Assembly (NCBI RefSeq): GCF_900313025.1
Contig: NZ_OMPQ01000004.1
Span: forward strand, 125,606 to 189,605
DNA from: Pseudophaeobacter sp. EL27
GTDB lineage: Bacteria > Pseudomonadota > Alphaproteobacteria > Rhodobacterales > Rhodobacteraceae
Length of the DNA stretch: 64,000 nucleotides
Reading direction: 5' to 3'
Positions within the stretch are counted from its first letter, which is position 1; every line of letters starts with the position of its first letter. Positions 43,065-52,488 of this stretch are shown here, piece after piece. Under the pieces are notes generated by a model. The model saw only the letters and a program-made list of their open reading frames with translations. It was not told the DNA's origin and did not search any database. The position numbers were made by a program, and so were the translations under genes.

Positions 43065-44515
43065 CAGCCCTTTAGTGAGATCGCGATGTTCTTGGTTTGA
43101 ACGTAATTATACAGGGCTTCCAGACCCTTTTCGCGACCAAAACCGGATTTCCCGACACCACCAAATGGGGTGGAAATGCCGCCCGCGAACCACTCATTCA
43201 CAAAGACTTGCCCTGCCCGCAGCTTTCGGGCGGAGCGATGGGCGCGGGCCAGATCACGCGTGAAGACTCCTGCAACCAGGCCAAATTCAGTGCCATTGGC
43301 TATCGCGATTGCCTCAGCCTCTGTGTCAAAGGGGGTTATGCAGGTGACAGGGCCAAAGATCTCCTCCTGTGCAACCCGGCTGGCGGGATCGACATCCGCC
43401 AGAATTGTCGGCGCCATAAAGTAGCCCCGGCGATCCAATCGCGTACCACCGGCAGCGACGCGTGCGCCGGTTTGTCGTGCCATCGAAGTGATCTCTTCAA
43501 TCCGCGACAATTGCTGCTTAGAGATGACAGGCGTGTGGTCCGGGTTTTTCAAGCCGTGATCAATGCTCAGCCCATTGGAGAGTTCGGCGGCGCGTTCAAC
43601 CACTTGATCATAGATCGAGCGATGCACCAAAACCCGTGCCATGGCGGAACAGACCTGACCAGCATTGTAGAAAATGCCGCTTTGCAAACTGGCGATAAAC
43701 CCGTCCAAGTTGGCATCTTCAAAAACAATTGCCGCTGACTTCCCTCCCAGTTCCATCAGAGAGGGCGTCACTGTTTCGGCGGCTGCATGCAGGATTGCCT
43801 GACCAGTCGGCACCGAGCCGGTAAAGACGATCTGGTCGATCTCTGAACTGGCGACCAGACGCACGCCAAGATCAGATCCGATGCCATTCAGGATCGACAC
43901 CGCGCCATTGGGAACTTCGGCGCGTTCCAGGGCAAGACCCAGCATCGCCAGGCCGATGGGGTCGAGTTCCGGCGATTTGATTATGGTCGAATTGCCCGCA
44001 GCGATCGAAGGCGCCAGCGAGCGCGCCGCGATGGAAACAGGGAAGTTCCACGGAACAATCTGCGCCGAAACCCCAAAGGGTTCATAGACCGTGTAGTCTG
44101 CATAATCCGGGCCGAGCGGGATCGATTTACCTTCGATCTTATCCGCGACACCGCCGTAGTATTCAAAATACTGCGCCGCTTCTTCGAACTCATCCTGAGC
44201 CGCCTCAAGCGTCTTGCCGCTTTCACGGCACAGCAGTTCGGCTCCTTCCGCGGCGAGATCGCGAATTTCAACCGCGACTCGGGCCATCAACCGCCCACGA
44301 GCAGAGGGCTGCATGTCAGCAAGATCGCCACGGTCAAATGAGGCCCGCGCAGCACTCAACGCTTTGTTCAGCGTCTCTTCGCCCGCTTGGGCGCAATCGG
44401 CGAGATGTTCCTCAGAACCGGGATCCTCGACAGCTATTGTCGCGCCGCCGTCACCTTCGACCCAGGTGCCGGCCAGAAAATTTCTGGCCAGCCCATCTTT
44501 TAGAAAACCGTTCAT
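43064..44515 (-). CDS. Aldehyde dehydrogenase
   Basis: 483 residues of the NAD(P)-dependent ALDH superfamily. IVPWNFPVS (cofactor), FTGSVPTG, the general base in LMELGGKSA, and catalytic Cys in FYNAGQVCSAMARVLV. The C-terminal motif NEWFAGGISTPFGGVGKSG is complete. The start overlaps the oxygenase stop by 4 bases. It would oxidise the aldehyde released by the Rieske enzyme (for example malic, betaine or carnitine-derived semialdehyde). The substrate cannot be read directly. Confidence 0.9.
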   Translation of the reverse strand: MNGFLKDGLARNFLAGTWVEGDGGATIAVEDPGSEEHLADCAQAGEETLNKALSAARASFDRGDLADMQPSARGRLMARVAVEIRDLAAEGAELLCRESGKTLEAAQDEFEEAAQYFEYYGGVADKIEGKSIPLGPDYADYTVYEPFGVSAQIVPWNFPVSIAARSLAPSIAAGNSTIIKSPELDPIGLAMLGLALERAEVPNGAVSILNGIGSDLGVRLVASSEIDQIVFTGSVPTGQAILHAAAETVTPSLMELGGKSAAIVFEDANLDGFIASLQSGIFYNAGQVCSAMARVLVHRSIYDQVVERAAELSNGLSIDHGLKNPDHTPVISKQQLSRIEEITSMARQTGARVAAGGTRLDRRGYFMAPTILADVDPASRVAQEEIFGPVTCITPFDTEAEAIAIANGTEFGLVAGVFTRDLARAHRSARKLRAGQVFVNEWFAGGISTPFGGVGKSGFGREKGLEALYNYVQTKNIAISLKG

Positions 44516-45666
44516 GCGGTGCGGCCCTTTGCGACCTGCGAGGCGACCCAGTGGTGGAAATTATGTGTTGGCCCATCCATTGCAGGGGAGAAACGGCCAC
44601 CGTCAAACAGCTCACCATGGCGCCCCTTTTGCATGCCCTCTACAACAAACACGTCTTCTTCGAATACAGTTTTCCAAAGCTGCGCATTTGAGGCGCGCAG
44701 CCCATCATATTCCGGCGTCTCTTTCTCGCTTTTGGCGTAGTAGAGCTCGATATGCTCTACCGTGTTGCTGCAATCCACCGGCTCCAGCACGATGGCGAAG
44801 CTGTGGTCACGCTGCACGCCTAAGAGAACATTCGGGTAGACTGCAACATACTCCGCGCCTTCGTCCCATTGCGTGCTCAGTCCAGAAAAGTCAGGGAATT
44901 TTGCACCGTCCTGGTCCTCCAATTGCCGATAAACCAGTGTTCCTTGCCCAGAATACTGATCGCGCTCCTCGATATTGTAGTGATCTTCAAGACGTGAGTA
45001 GCTGTTCAGGCCGGGGTGAACCCAGGGCAGGTGGTAGCTTTCGCAGTAATTCTCTACCGCGAGTTTCCAGTTGGTTTTCACCGACAATTTAAACGAAGAG
45101 GCTTCACCGCCATGATGCTGAGGCTGTTCGAACTCTTTCCAACGCTCCATAAGCGCGCCATTTGCGGTTTCAAACTCTTCAGCCGTGCCGTCCACATTCA
45201 CAAAAACCACATCGCGCCAGATATATGAGCGTATACGGAACAAGCCGAGCTCGTCCATTTTGACGTCATCATGCGTGTTCTGGCCGGGGCCACCAACATG
45301 AGGTGTCGTGCGCAATGCGCCGTTCAAACCATAGCACCAGCTGTGATAGGGGCAGCGGATCGCGCCGCGGATTTTTTGAGGTTTATCCACCAGGATCATG
45401 CCACGATGCCGACAGGTATTCTGAAACACGCCCACGCTACCATCGCGATCACGCACCATCAAAAGCGGCATGCCCAGAAACTCGACGGGTTTGGCATCCC
45501 CGGCCTCAGGAATGTCCTTGCCAAAACCGACACCAGCCCAGTTGGCAAAAAGAACAGAGCGCCGCTCTTCTGCAAAAATGGCCGGATCAATATAGTGTTC
45601 GTTGGGCAGACCATTGGCGGTGTTCACCTCGGTCAATACGGATGACAGTGGGCTATGAGTGTTCAT
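44512..45666 (-). CDS. Rieske non-haem iron oxygenase, alpha subunit (quaternary-amine type)
   Basis: 384 residues from ATG 45666 (AAGGGGAG 5 bases upstream). The Rieske 2Fe-2S ligands are C85, H87, C105 and H108 (CRHRG...CPYHSW). The mononuclear iron site shows the E-x-Y-x-x-x-H-x-x-x-H pattern ENYCESYHLPWVH, with a later acidic cluster FEEDVFVVEG. There is no beta subunit gene, as in the glycine-betaine, carnitine and stachydrine monooxygenases (GbcA, CntA, Stc2). The matching flavin/2Fe-2S reductase is encoded at 46900-47844. It probably hydroxylates an N-methyl or side-chain carbon of a betaine. Confidence 0.88.
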   Translation of the reverse strand: MNTHSPLSSVLTEVNTANGLPNEHYIDPAIFAEERRSVLFANWAGVGFGKDIPEAGDAKPVEFLGMPLLMVRDRDGSVGVFQNTCRHRGMILVDKPQKIRGAIRCPYHSWCYGLNGALRTTPHVGGPGQNTHDDVKMDELGLFRIRSYIWRDVVFVNVDGTAEEFETANGALMERWKEFEQPQHHGGEASSFKLSVKTNWKLAVENYCESYHLPWVHPGLNSYSRLEDHYNIEERDQYSGQGTLVYRQLEDQDGAKFPDFSGLSTQWDEGAEYVAVYPNVLLGVQRDHSFAIVLEPVDCSNTVEHIELYYAKSEKETPEYDGLRASNAQLWKTVFEEDVFVVEGMQKGRHGELFDGGRFSPAMDGPTHNFHHWVASQVAKGRTA

Positions 45667-45762
45667 GTGTCTCCCCTTCAAATGCAGTTGCGCTTGCATC
45701 ACATCTGGCGGAGAGACCCGGGGCCCTCAATATCGGAAAAGTTCACCCATGGTTTAACCTAT

Positions 45763-46668
45763 CTAAACCGAACCTCCGGGTACTTCGCTAAGCAACCAAG
45801 ACTTGAGAGTTTCTGCGCTGGTTGAGGATGTGTCACTGGAGTATTCAACAAGGTGAAATTCATGCGGTGCTGGCAAACTGTGTTGTCCGATCACCGCCAG
45901 TTTCCCGGTTTTCAGCATTGGTTCAACAAGCCTGCGCCAGCCAAGCGCCAGTCCTGCCCCTTTGCGGGCGAGCTGCAAAGCCACCGAATAGCTGGTGACC
46001 CGTGACCCGACAGAAAGCTCTCCGTCAAAACCGAGTTGTTGGAACCATTCCGACCAGGTCGTCCAATTGCGGGCGTCACTGTCCAAGTGAATGAGCCGTT
46101 CCTGCGCAAGATCCTCGAGAGAAATATTGGCATAGGTCTGTGCCAGGTCCGGGGGGCCCACGGCAACAAGCTCATCGCGGTAAAGCGGACGATGGTGCAA
46201 CGGCGAGTTACGATCTCGGCCATAGCGAATGACAAAATCAACGTCAGCGCGTGCGTTAAAAGGGAAATCCTGTGTGATTTGATGGATGTTTACATCTGGG
46301 TGTTCCCGCCAAAACCGAATGATAGCAGGCGAAAGCCACAGGGCGGCTACCGCGGTTGTTGACCCTACGGTGATTTTTTCCGCGGCTCCGTTTTCGCGAA
46401 TGATCTCAAGCCGTTTTGAGATGCGCCCAAAAGACGAGGCCAGGGTTTCAAACAGGGCATGCCCATTTGCGGTCAGTTCAACGCCTCGGTGGCGCCGCTC
46501 AAATAATGCCGAGCCAAGCTCGCCTTCCAGGGCTTTGATCTGATGGCTCACTGCCCCTGGCGTCACGGACAATTCCTGCGCAGCCGTCTTGAAGCTCAGA
46601 TGCCTTGCGGCGGCCTCGAAGGCAGACAGGGTCGTCAATGGAGGTAGATTGTAGTGGCGTCTGGACAT
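45763..46668 (-). CDS. LysR-family regulator (GcvA-like)
   Basis: 301 residues. N-terminal helix-turn-helix: PPLTTLSAFEAAARHLSFKT, AAQELSVTPGAVSHQIKALE, then a periplasmic-binding-fold effector domain. The LPPLTxLxAFEAAAR opening and the YGRGxxP-like stretch are typical of the GcvA subgroup. It lies upstream of the oxygenase operon on the same strand and diverges from the reductase gene across 231 bases (46669-46899), the likely binding region. It would activate both sides in response to the amine. Confidence 0.9.
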   Translation of the reverse strand: MSRRHYNLPPLTTLSAFEAAARHLSFKTAAQELSVTPGAVSHQIKALEGELGSALFERRHRGVELTANGHALFETLASSFGRISKRLEIIRENGAAEKITVGSTTAVAALWLSPAIIRFWREHPDVNIHQITQDFPFNARADVDFVIRYGRDRNSPLHHRPLYRDELVAVGPPDLAQTYANISLEDLAQERLIHLDSDARNWTTWSEWFQQLGFDGELSVGSRVTSYSVALQLARKGAGLALGWRRLVEPMLKTGKLAVIGQHSLPAPHEFHLVEYSSDTSSTSAETLKSWLLSEVPGGSV

Positions 46669-46899
46669 GGGGCCTCCCAGAGGTTGGCATCGACAGGTGA
46701 GTATAGCTAACTTTTATATGAGTATTTTTGCTGTTGAACACCAGCAACCTTTGCGACGATTTTCTGACGCACCCTGAGGTCAAAATTGGGGTGGAAAACC
46801 CAGAGAAATGACATCCTTCCCTGCCAGGAGCCTCAACATCTGAACGTTTTGGCGCTTTTGACCTCAGATTGAGGTATCGGCAAACAAAGAGGAATTCAA

Positions 46900-47844
46900 A
46901 TGGACACCCAGACTGCACGGCTTATCAAAAAGACCAAACTAAGCCCTGACACCATGGATTTTTGCTTTGAACTACGTGAGGGCCGTTTTTCCGGCCTGGA
47001 ACCCGGGGCACATGTGGATGTACGGCTAAGTGACGATCTTGTGCGGCAGTACTCTATCTGGAGCTGGACCCAGGATGGGCGCCAGATCAATATTGCAGTC
47101 AAATGTGAGGCAGAGGGTCGTGGCGGATCACTGGCCATGCATCAGCTGGAAGAAGGAGCGTCGGTGGAAATTGGCAGTCCCCGCAACCACTTCCAACTGG
47201 AAAGCAATGATCGCTATGTCACCTTAGTGGCCGGTGGCATTGGCGCGACACCGCTTGTCGCCATGGCGCGGCAACTGCTGAACACCGGACAGCGCTTTCA
47301 GGTCTATTATCTGGTTCGATCTAAAGAATACGCCGCGATGGATGCCAAGTTCCGCGCCCTTGGGCTGGATGAATGGTATCACCTGCACTGCGATGACACC
47401 GATGGTCAGATAGACCTGAGTTCAGCAATGCAGGCAATTCCCGCGGGCAGCGATCTATATGTTTGTGGGCCAGAGCCTATGTTGAACGCTGTCCTGGAAG
47501 CCGGCAGCGCTATGCGCGGTGGCACAATTCACTTCGAACGTTTTGCTGCTGCATCGGAAGTGGACCAGGCTCCGACACGCGGGTTCGACATCGAGTTGAA
47601 CTCTTCCGGCCAAGTGTTCCACGTTTCAAAGGAAGATAATGTTCTCAACGTGTTGCGCGCCAATGACATCGCAATCGATTTCGGCTGTTCCGAAGGGCTG
47701 TGTGGGTCCTGCATTGTTGATGTCGTTGAAGGCGAAGTGGATCATCGCGACGGCATCCTGACCCCAGAGGAACAAGCGCTCAACAAATATATGTGTGCCT
47801 GTGTGTCACGCGCAGCGGGGAACAAGCTAATTTTGGATCTCTAG
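46900..47844 (+). CDS. Phthalate-dioxygenase-reductase-type flavoprotein with C-terminal 2Fe-2S domain
   Basis: 314 residues. The flavin-binding FNR barrel with RQYSIWSW (RxYS), the NAD domain starting VAGGIGATPLVAMAR and CGPEPML, then a plant-type ferredoxin domain with ligands in GCSEGLCGSC and a final Cys in KYMCACVSRA. Domain order is that of VanB/PDR/GbcB/CntB reductases. It hands electrons from NAD(P)H to the Rieske oxygenase encoded across the LysR gene. Bases 47845-48057 hold no gene. Confidence 0.93.
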   Translation: MDTQTARLIKKTKLSPDTMDFCFELREGRFSGLEPGAHVDVRLSDDLVRQYSIWSWTQDGRQINIAVKCEAEGRGGSLAMHQLEEGASVEIGSPRNHFQLESNDRYVTLVAGGIGATPLVAMARQLLNTGQRFQVYYLVRSKEYAAMDAKFRALGLDEWYHLHCDDTDGQIDLSSAMQAIPAGSDLYVCGPEPMLNAVLEAGSAMRGGTIHFERFAAASEVDQAPTRGFDIELNSSGQVFHVSKEDNVLNVLRANDIAIDFGCSEGLCGSCIVDVVEGEVDHRDGILTPEEQALNKYMCACVSRAAGNKLILDL

Positions 47845-48057
47845 AGGAAGCCGGAAAGATACGGCGGGCGGGCGGTACGACGCGTGAGCGATCCAACATG
47901 AGCATCGGCGACATGACACCCGCAAGGAAACTGAAAATGGCCATACGAATTCTACGGCTGTGCCCCATAAAAAATTGGGGGTTTCTGTGTGAAGCATGCA
48001 AGCTCGAGACAAGCTACCACTTGCGAATAGCTATGCTTTCCCGTTTGATCCAATTTC

Positions 48058-48870
48058 ATGAAATATCTGAAACGCAATCTCCCCCCCCTGACCGCTTTGT
48101 TGGCCTTTGAGGCTGCTGGGCGCCTAGGCACATTCACTGCCGCTGCCGAGGAGCTAAATGTTTCGCGCGAGGCGGTAAGCCGACAAATCCGCGCCATGGA
48201 GAGCCACCTGGGCGTTATCCTGTTCAAGCGGGATGCCAATCGGGCGCTTTTAGGACCTCTTGGGGAAAGGTTCTATGCAACTGTATCTCCAAACCTGCAG
48301 GCCATCGCCGTGGCTGCCCGGGAGTTGGCTGGGGATGCTCCAACAGAGGTTTTGCCACAGTCGCCGACACCAGAGGTGCACGAAGACGATTCCTTGCCGA
48401 CGCTTCTGATAGTGGATGATACGCCAACGAATATTCACCACCTCTTTGGTCTGCTCAGTGATAACTACCGGGTGATTGCCCAAACATCTGGTGCTGAGGC
48501 CCTCTCGTATCTTTCTGGTGAGCCGGTGGATTTGATCCTGCTGGATATTCGCATGCCTGATTTGGACGGGTATCAGGTTTGCGAACGGATCAAAGCAACC
48601 GCAAGCCTGGCTGATATTCCCATCATTTTTGTCACAAGCCTGGATGATCCAACGGATGAAACCCGCGGATTGGAGCTAGGGGCCTGCGATTTCATCACCC
48701 GGCCCATCGTTCCTGTGGTTTTGCGGGCGCGTATTCGCAGCCACATCGAGTTGCGTCAGGCTAGGATAGCCCTGGAAAACCTTTTGGTCCGCCGTGCCGA
48801 TAGGCTGCAAAAGGCAGAAGATATGTTGGCTCGGTTGGTGGTCGAAATTGGCCAGTTTCAATCCTCTTGA
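48058..48870 (+). CDS. LysR-type HTH fused to a response-regulator receiver domain
   Basis: 270 residues with an uncommon architecture. Residues about 8-72 are a LysR winged HTH (PPLTALLAFEAAGRLGTFTA, VSREAVSRQIRAMESHLG). The LysR effector domain is absent; after a linker (90-112) comes a CheY-like receiver, LLIVDDTPTN (acidic pocket D120/D121), the phospho-acceptor D163 in LLDIRMPDLDG and FVTSLDD (T193). The usual Lys of the KP motif is Arg (R215 in ITRPI). The DNA-binding part precedes the receiver, opposite to most regulators. The 3' end overlaps the convergent kinase gene by 13 bases. It most likely receives phosphate from that kinase. Confidence 0.88.
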   Translation: MKYLKRNLPPLTALLAFEAAGRLGTFTAAAEELNVSREAVSRQIRAMESHLGVILFKRDANRALLGPLGERFYATVSPNLQAIAVAARELAGDAPTEVLPQSPTPEVHEDDSLPTLLIVDDTPTNIHHLFGLLSDNYRVIAQTSGAEALSYLSGEPVDLILLDIRMPDLDGYQVCERIKATASLADIPIIFVTSLDDPTDETRGLELGACDFITRPIVPVVLRARIRSHIELRQARIALENLLVRRADRLQKAEDMLARLVVEIGQFQSS

Positions 48871-51566
48871 AGATAGGTCAATAGGCGGGCAAAGGCTGTT
48901 TCCGCGGTGATAAAGTCCAGACCTTCTAAGGCCTGACTGAGATCTTTGAATGCGGCAGCGCCCTGAGGGGTCAAGTTCAGCGTTTCCAATCCACGAATGG
49001 CCTCCAGGGCGGACATATCGTGTTTGGAGATCAATTGCCCAATCTGCTCCAGGGATAGATGCGGGTTTGCTGCTTTCTCGTCCACCAGCGGCAGCGCTTT
49101 GGTTATCAGTGGCTGTAGCCTTTCAATTGCTGAGATTACGGCCACGACATCTGGTTTCACCTCTCCCACACCGCGCACTGTTTCCGCCAGATCCATCGCG
49201 CCCATGGTAGCCGCAGCGCCCCTGATGACATGCAGAAGTTCATGCAAAGAGGCGGGGTCCGGGCTGCTCTCCAAGATCTGCAGTGACTGGTGCCAAACCG
49301 CCAAATCGACATGAAATCGACTGAGATTGCGCCCATAAAGAGCCCTATCCCCTCCCGCATGCAACACCCCGCGATCTGCATCAAAAACGCGGTCCTGAGA
49401 GGTGTTGTCAGACCGTGATACCTCTTTTTCCAACACGAGGCGTAGCTGAGCAGGGTTAACTGGTTTGGACAGAAAATCGGCGAAACCTGCCGTGATGCAT
49501 CGCAGGTTCTCCTCAGGCGTAGCGTTGGCAGAGGCAGCAATAACCGGAGCGAGGGACGCGCCAAAATCCACCTGAAGCACCTCGAAGGCGCGATGCCCAT
49601 CCATGTGCGGCATGTGCAGATCCATCAAAATCACATCCGGCATGGCTTGGGCCACCTGATCCAATGCCTCCAATCCGTTGCAAGCCGTTCGCACATTGGC
49701 CCCCAAGGCTTCGATCAGCCCGACAAAAACGGACAGGTTGATCCGGTTGTCCTCGACGATGAGCACGTCCCTTGAGGCGAGGGGCAGGCCTTCGGGGGGA
49801 GAGATTTCGCCGGCCTCCTGCAGGCCATCCAGAGCCTCCTTGAATTCCCGTTTGGTGATGGGAAGCTCTATATGTTCACACAGGCCGGTGCCGTTTTCGC
49901 TTTGTGAAAAGGTGACATGGCGACTGCTAACTTGGATATGAAATGTCGGACATTCCGCCTCTGGGTTGAGGCCAAGTCGGTATGAGATTTGTCTGATTTG
50001 CTGTACGGGACCGCTGGAGCCCGTAATGCAAAGCCCTGTTTCCGTTGGGGGTATGGCAGCACCCCGTCGGGTCGGCGGGGTGATACTCAAGCGAAAGCAC
50101 GAGCCTTGGCCAAGAGTGCTCTCCACATCAAGCTTTGCCCCCAGTGCCTCGGCTAGCCGCTGAGCGATCGGCAGGCCAAGCCCGGTACCGCCAAACTGCC
50201 GCGTGGTTGAACTGTCGGCCTGACCAAAGGGTTTGAAGACCTCCGCCAATTGATCGGGCGCAATGCCGATGCCAGTATCGCGGACCCTGAACACCAGCGT
50301 TTCTTCAACATGATGGACCGAAAGACAGATCTCACCACTCTCAGTAAATTTGACCGCATTGGAGGCCAGGTTCATCAAGATCTGTCGCAGTCGCAGCGGG
50401 TCCGTGCGGATGTCTTGCGGGAGACCCTGCTGATAGTCCCATGTCAATTGCACAGGTCTATCTCCCAACAAAGCGCGAGTTTGGGTCAGCACATCGTCCA
50501 GCAGGTCGTCGAGATCAAACCAGACCTGTTCGGGGCTCAACCGGCCTGCTTCGATCTTGGACAAATCTAGAATGCTGTCGATATTTTCCGAAAGCTGCGC
50601 CGCAGCAGCCTGCATATCCGTCAGGTGACGCAGAGATTTGCGGCTTTGGCCCATTTCCAGCAGAATCCCAGAAAGACCGACGATGGCATTTAAGGGGGTG
50701 CGCAACTCATGGCTCATATTGGCAAGAAAGACCGATTTTGCGCGTGAAGCCTTTACGGCTTCGTTGCGGGCCTCCAGGAGTTCTGTGGTGCGTTCATCCA
50801 CCAATTCCAGCAAATTATCGCGACTGGCTTCCAACTCGGTTACGGTTCGGCGAAAGGCACGGGCAAGCCGGGAGATTTCATCCTGACGTGCGCTGTCGAA
50901 CATCCGTTGATCACGGCCTTTGAGCTGGAAGGAATGACCATCACGCACCCTGAGCGCTGCCGCTTGCAGTCGCGCCAATGGTCGGATGACAACCAGTTGA
51001 ATCATCAAAAAGATAACCCCGGTCACCAAAAGTGTCTGCAGAATACTCGAGCCAAGTACGACATAGCTGCGCGCCACCATGTCCTGTTGGACGGCGCGAT
51101 AGGAAAAATCGACGATCAGTTGGCCAATCTCTTGTCCATCACGCGGGTTGGACAACACATAAGAGCGGCTCTCAAATTCGATGCCGCGTTTGAACAAAAC
51201 TGCCAGCCAGGACTGGATTTCGACTTCCGGTTTCCGCGCGGATAGATCAACCAGCCCACTGCTGTTTCGAAGTGCGTCACTAAGCAGAGGATCTTCCACA
51301 CGCAGGCCTTGGATTACCGGAACCTCGAACAATCCGTTCATAATGGAACGCGCATCGGGCACGTCCACTTCCCAATAGGCGCTTTCGAGCTGCGGCAGTG
51401 TGGCGCGAATGATGCGTTCGGCGTTCAGCCGGGCTGTGTCGATGCGTTGCCCATGCTCCAGAAGCAGCAAAACCAGCCCCAGGATCAGTCCTGACAAAAC
51501 CCCAAGAATGGCTGCAGCAAGCGCAATCTTGCGGGTGATACCGATGACTTTGAAGGGCAGTCTCAT
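48858..51566 (-). CDS. Hybrid sensor histidine kinase (HAMP-HisKA-HATPase-REC-Hpt)
   Basis: 902 residues. Transmembrane helices at about 13-37 and 170-195 flank a periplasmic region of about 130 residues. HAMP and coiled coil at about 196-275. HisKA with H286 in MSHELRTPLNAI, HATPase with N-box NAVKFTE and DTGIGIAPDQ / GGTGLGLPIAQ. Then a receiver (VLIVEDNRIN, DVILMDLHMP, KPV) and an Hpt domain with the His in HVIRGAAATMG. This is a phosphorelay kinase of the BvgS/TorS type, but the ligand-binding domain is a separate protein encoded just upstream (4-base ATGA overlap). The expected final receiver is the LysR-REC protein. Confidence 0.93.
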   Translation of the reverse strand: MRLPFKVIGITRKIALAAAILGVLSGLILGLVLLLLEHGQRIDTARLNAERIIRATLPQLESAYWEVDVPDARSIMNGLFEVPVIQGLRVEDPLLSDALRNSSGLVDLSARKPEVEIQSWLAVLFKRGIEFESRSYVLSNPRDGQEIGQLIVDFSYRAVQQDMVARSYVVLGSSILQTLLVTGVIFLMIQLVVIRPLARLQAAALRVRDGHSFQLKGRDQRMFDSARQDEISRLARAFRRTVTELEASRDNLLELVDERTTELLEARNEAVKASRAKSVFLANMSHELRTPLNAIVGLSGILLEMGQSRKSLRHLTDMQAAAAQLSENIDSILDLSKIEAGRLSPEQVWFDLDDLLDDVLTQTRALLGDRPVQLTWDYQQGLPQDIRTDPLRLRQILMNLASNAVKFTESGEICLSVHHVEETLVFRVRDTGIGIAPDQLAEVFKPFGQADSSTTRQFGGTGLGLPIAQRLAEALGAKLDVESTLGQGSCFRLSITPPTRRGAAIPPTETGLCITGSSGPVQQIRQISYRLGLNPEAECPTFHIQVSSRHVTFSQSENGTGLCEHIELPITKREFKEALDGLQEAGEISPPEGLPLASRDVLIVEDNRINLSVFVGLIEALGANVRTACNGLEALDQVAQAMPDVILMDLHMPHMDGHRAFEVLQVDFGASLAPVIAASANATPEENLRCITAGFADFLSKPVNPAQLRLVLEKEVSRSDNTSQDRVFDADRGVLHAGGDRALYGRNLSRFHVDLAVWHQSLQILESSPDPASLHELLHVIRGAAATMGAMDLAETVRGVGEVKPDVVAVISAIERLQPLITKALPLVDEKAANPHLSLEQIGQLISKHDMSALEAIRGLETLNLTPQGAAAFKDLSQALEGLDFITAETAFARLLTYLQED

Positions 51567-52306
51567 CGGGCAAGATGGCTGCGCAGGATACTGTCCATCC
51601 GACCCGAGGCCTGCATGAGATCCAGCTCTTTTTGCAAGCGTTCCGCCATCTCTTTGCCGCGAGGGGTGCGGGGAAAGCCAACGTAGCGCGAATACTCTGA
51701 AAGGGGGGTTGGTAGAAATCGTAGCTTTTCCAGCGCGTTAAGCTCGCTGGCGACATAGAGTAGGGTTGCGTAACCGCCGACGACAAGATCCGAGCGCCCC
51801 AACAGAAGCTTACGAATATTGGTGAAATCATCCAGCGATTCCTCACGCAGCAGGTCGGGGTGATTGTCGAAGGCTTCTTCATAGATAAACCCGGCAACAA
51901 CACCCACCACCAGGCCCTCAAGGTCTTCCAGTTCTGTTATGTCCTGTATCGGGCTGTCTGACGTGGTGACAAATACGGTGCGGGTGCGACGTAGAGGACC
52001 AACCATATGCCAATTGGCAAACCGCTCTGGCGAGGGGGCCAGTTGAAAGATCACGTCCAGCTCGCCGGATTCAAAAGCGAGCAAAACGCGTTTCCAGGGC
52101 ATCGGGCGATGCTCCAATTCAACGCCGATGCGGGCGGCCGCTTCGTTCATGATCTGCACGTCAATGCCTGCGTATTCATCACCGACTGAATAGTTGAATG
52201 GAGCAAACCCCTCCATCGAACCTGCAACCCAGGTTTCCGCACAGAGCGGCATGGTCAAAAGGCCAAGCGCCCCAAAACTCGTGACGATCCGTCTCAACCA
52301 GTCCAT
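51563..52306 (-). CDS. Periplasmic solute-binding protein (SBP_bac_3-like), probable kinase co-sensor
   Basis: 247 residues with an N-terminal signal (hydrophobic core about 8-20, cleavage around LCAETW). Type II binding fold: GSMEGFAPFNYSVGDEYAGI, DVQIMNEAAARIGVELEHRP, LLAFESGELDVIFQLAPSPE. It is encoded in one unit with the hybrid kinase rather than with a permease, and overlaps its start by 4 bases. Binding protein and kinase together replace the fused sensor of BvgS-like proteins. The ligand is plausibly the amino acid taken up by the divergent ABC system at 52489-55746. Confidence 0.85.
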   Translation of the reverse strand: MDWLRRIVTSFGALGLLTMPLCAETWVAGSMEGFAPFNYSVGDEYAGIDVQIMNEAAARIGVELEHRPMPWKRVLLAFESGELDVIFQLAPSPERFANWHMVGPLRRTRTVFVTTSDSPIQDITELEDLEGLVVGVVAGFIYEEAFDNHPDLLREESLDDFTNIRKLLLGRSDLVVGGYATLLYVASELNALEKLRFLPTPLSEYSRYVGFPRTPRGKEMAERLQKELDLMQASGRMDSILRSHLAR

Positions 52307-52488
52307 TGCGTGGCCTATCCCCGTTTTCTAGTTCCAGGCAATCTATCCGCAGCTGACTGCACAAGACAAGAAAATCGCCAAATTCGGAGGCGGTCAAAAA
52401 GTTACGCTGGCAGAGGAATTTTTTGGTCACTCACAGGGTGAAATTTTGCCTGCTAATTGGTCTTCAGGATATTCCGAGGGAGGAAAAC

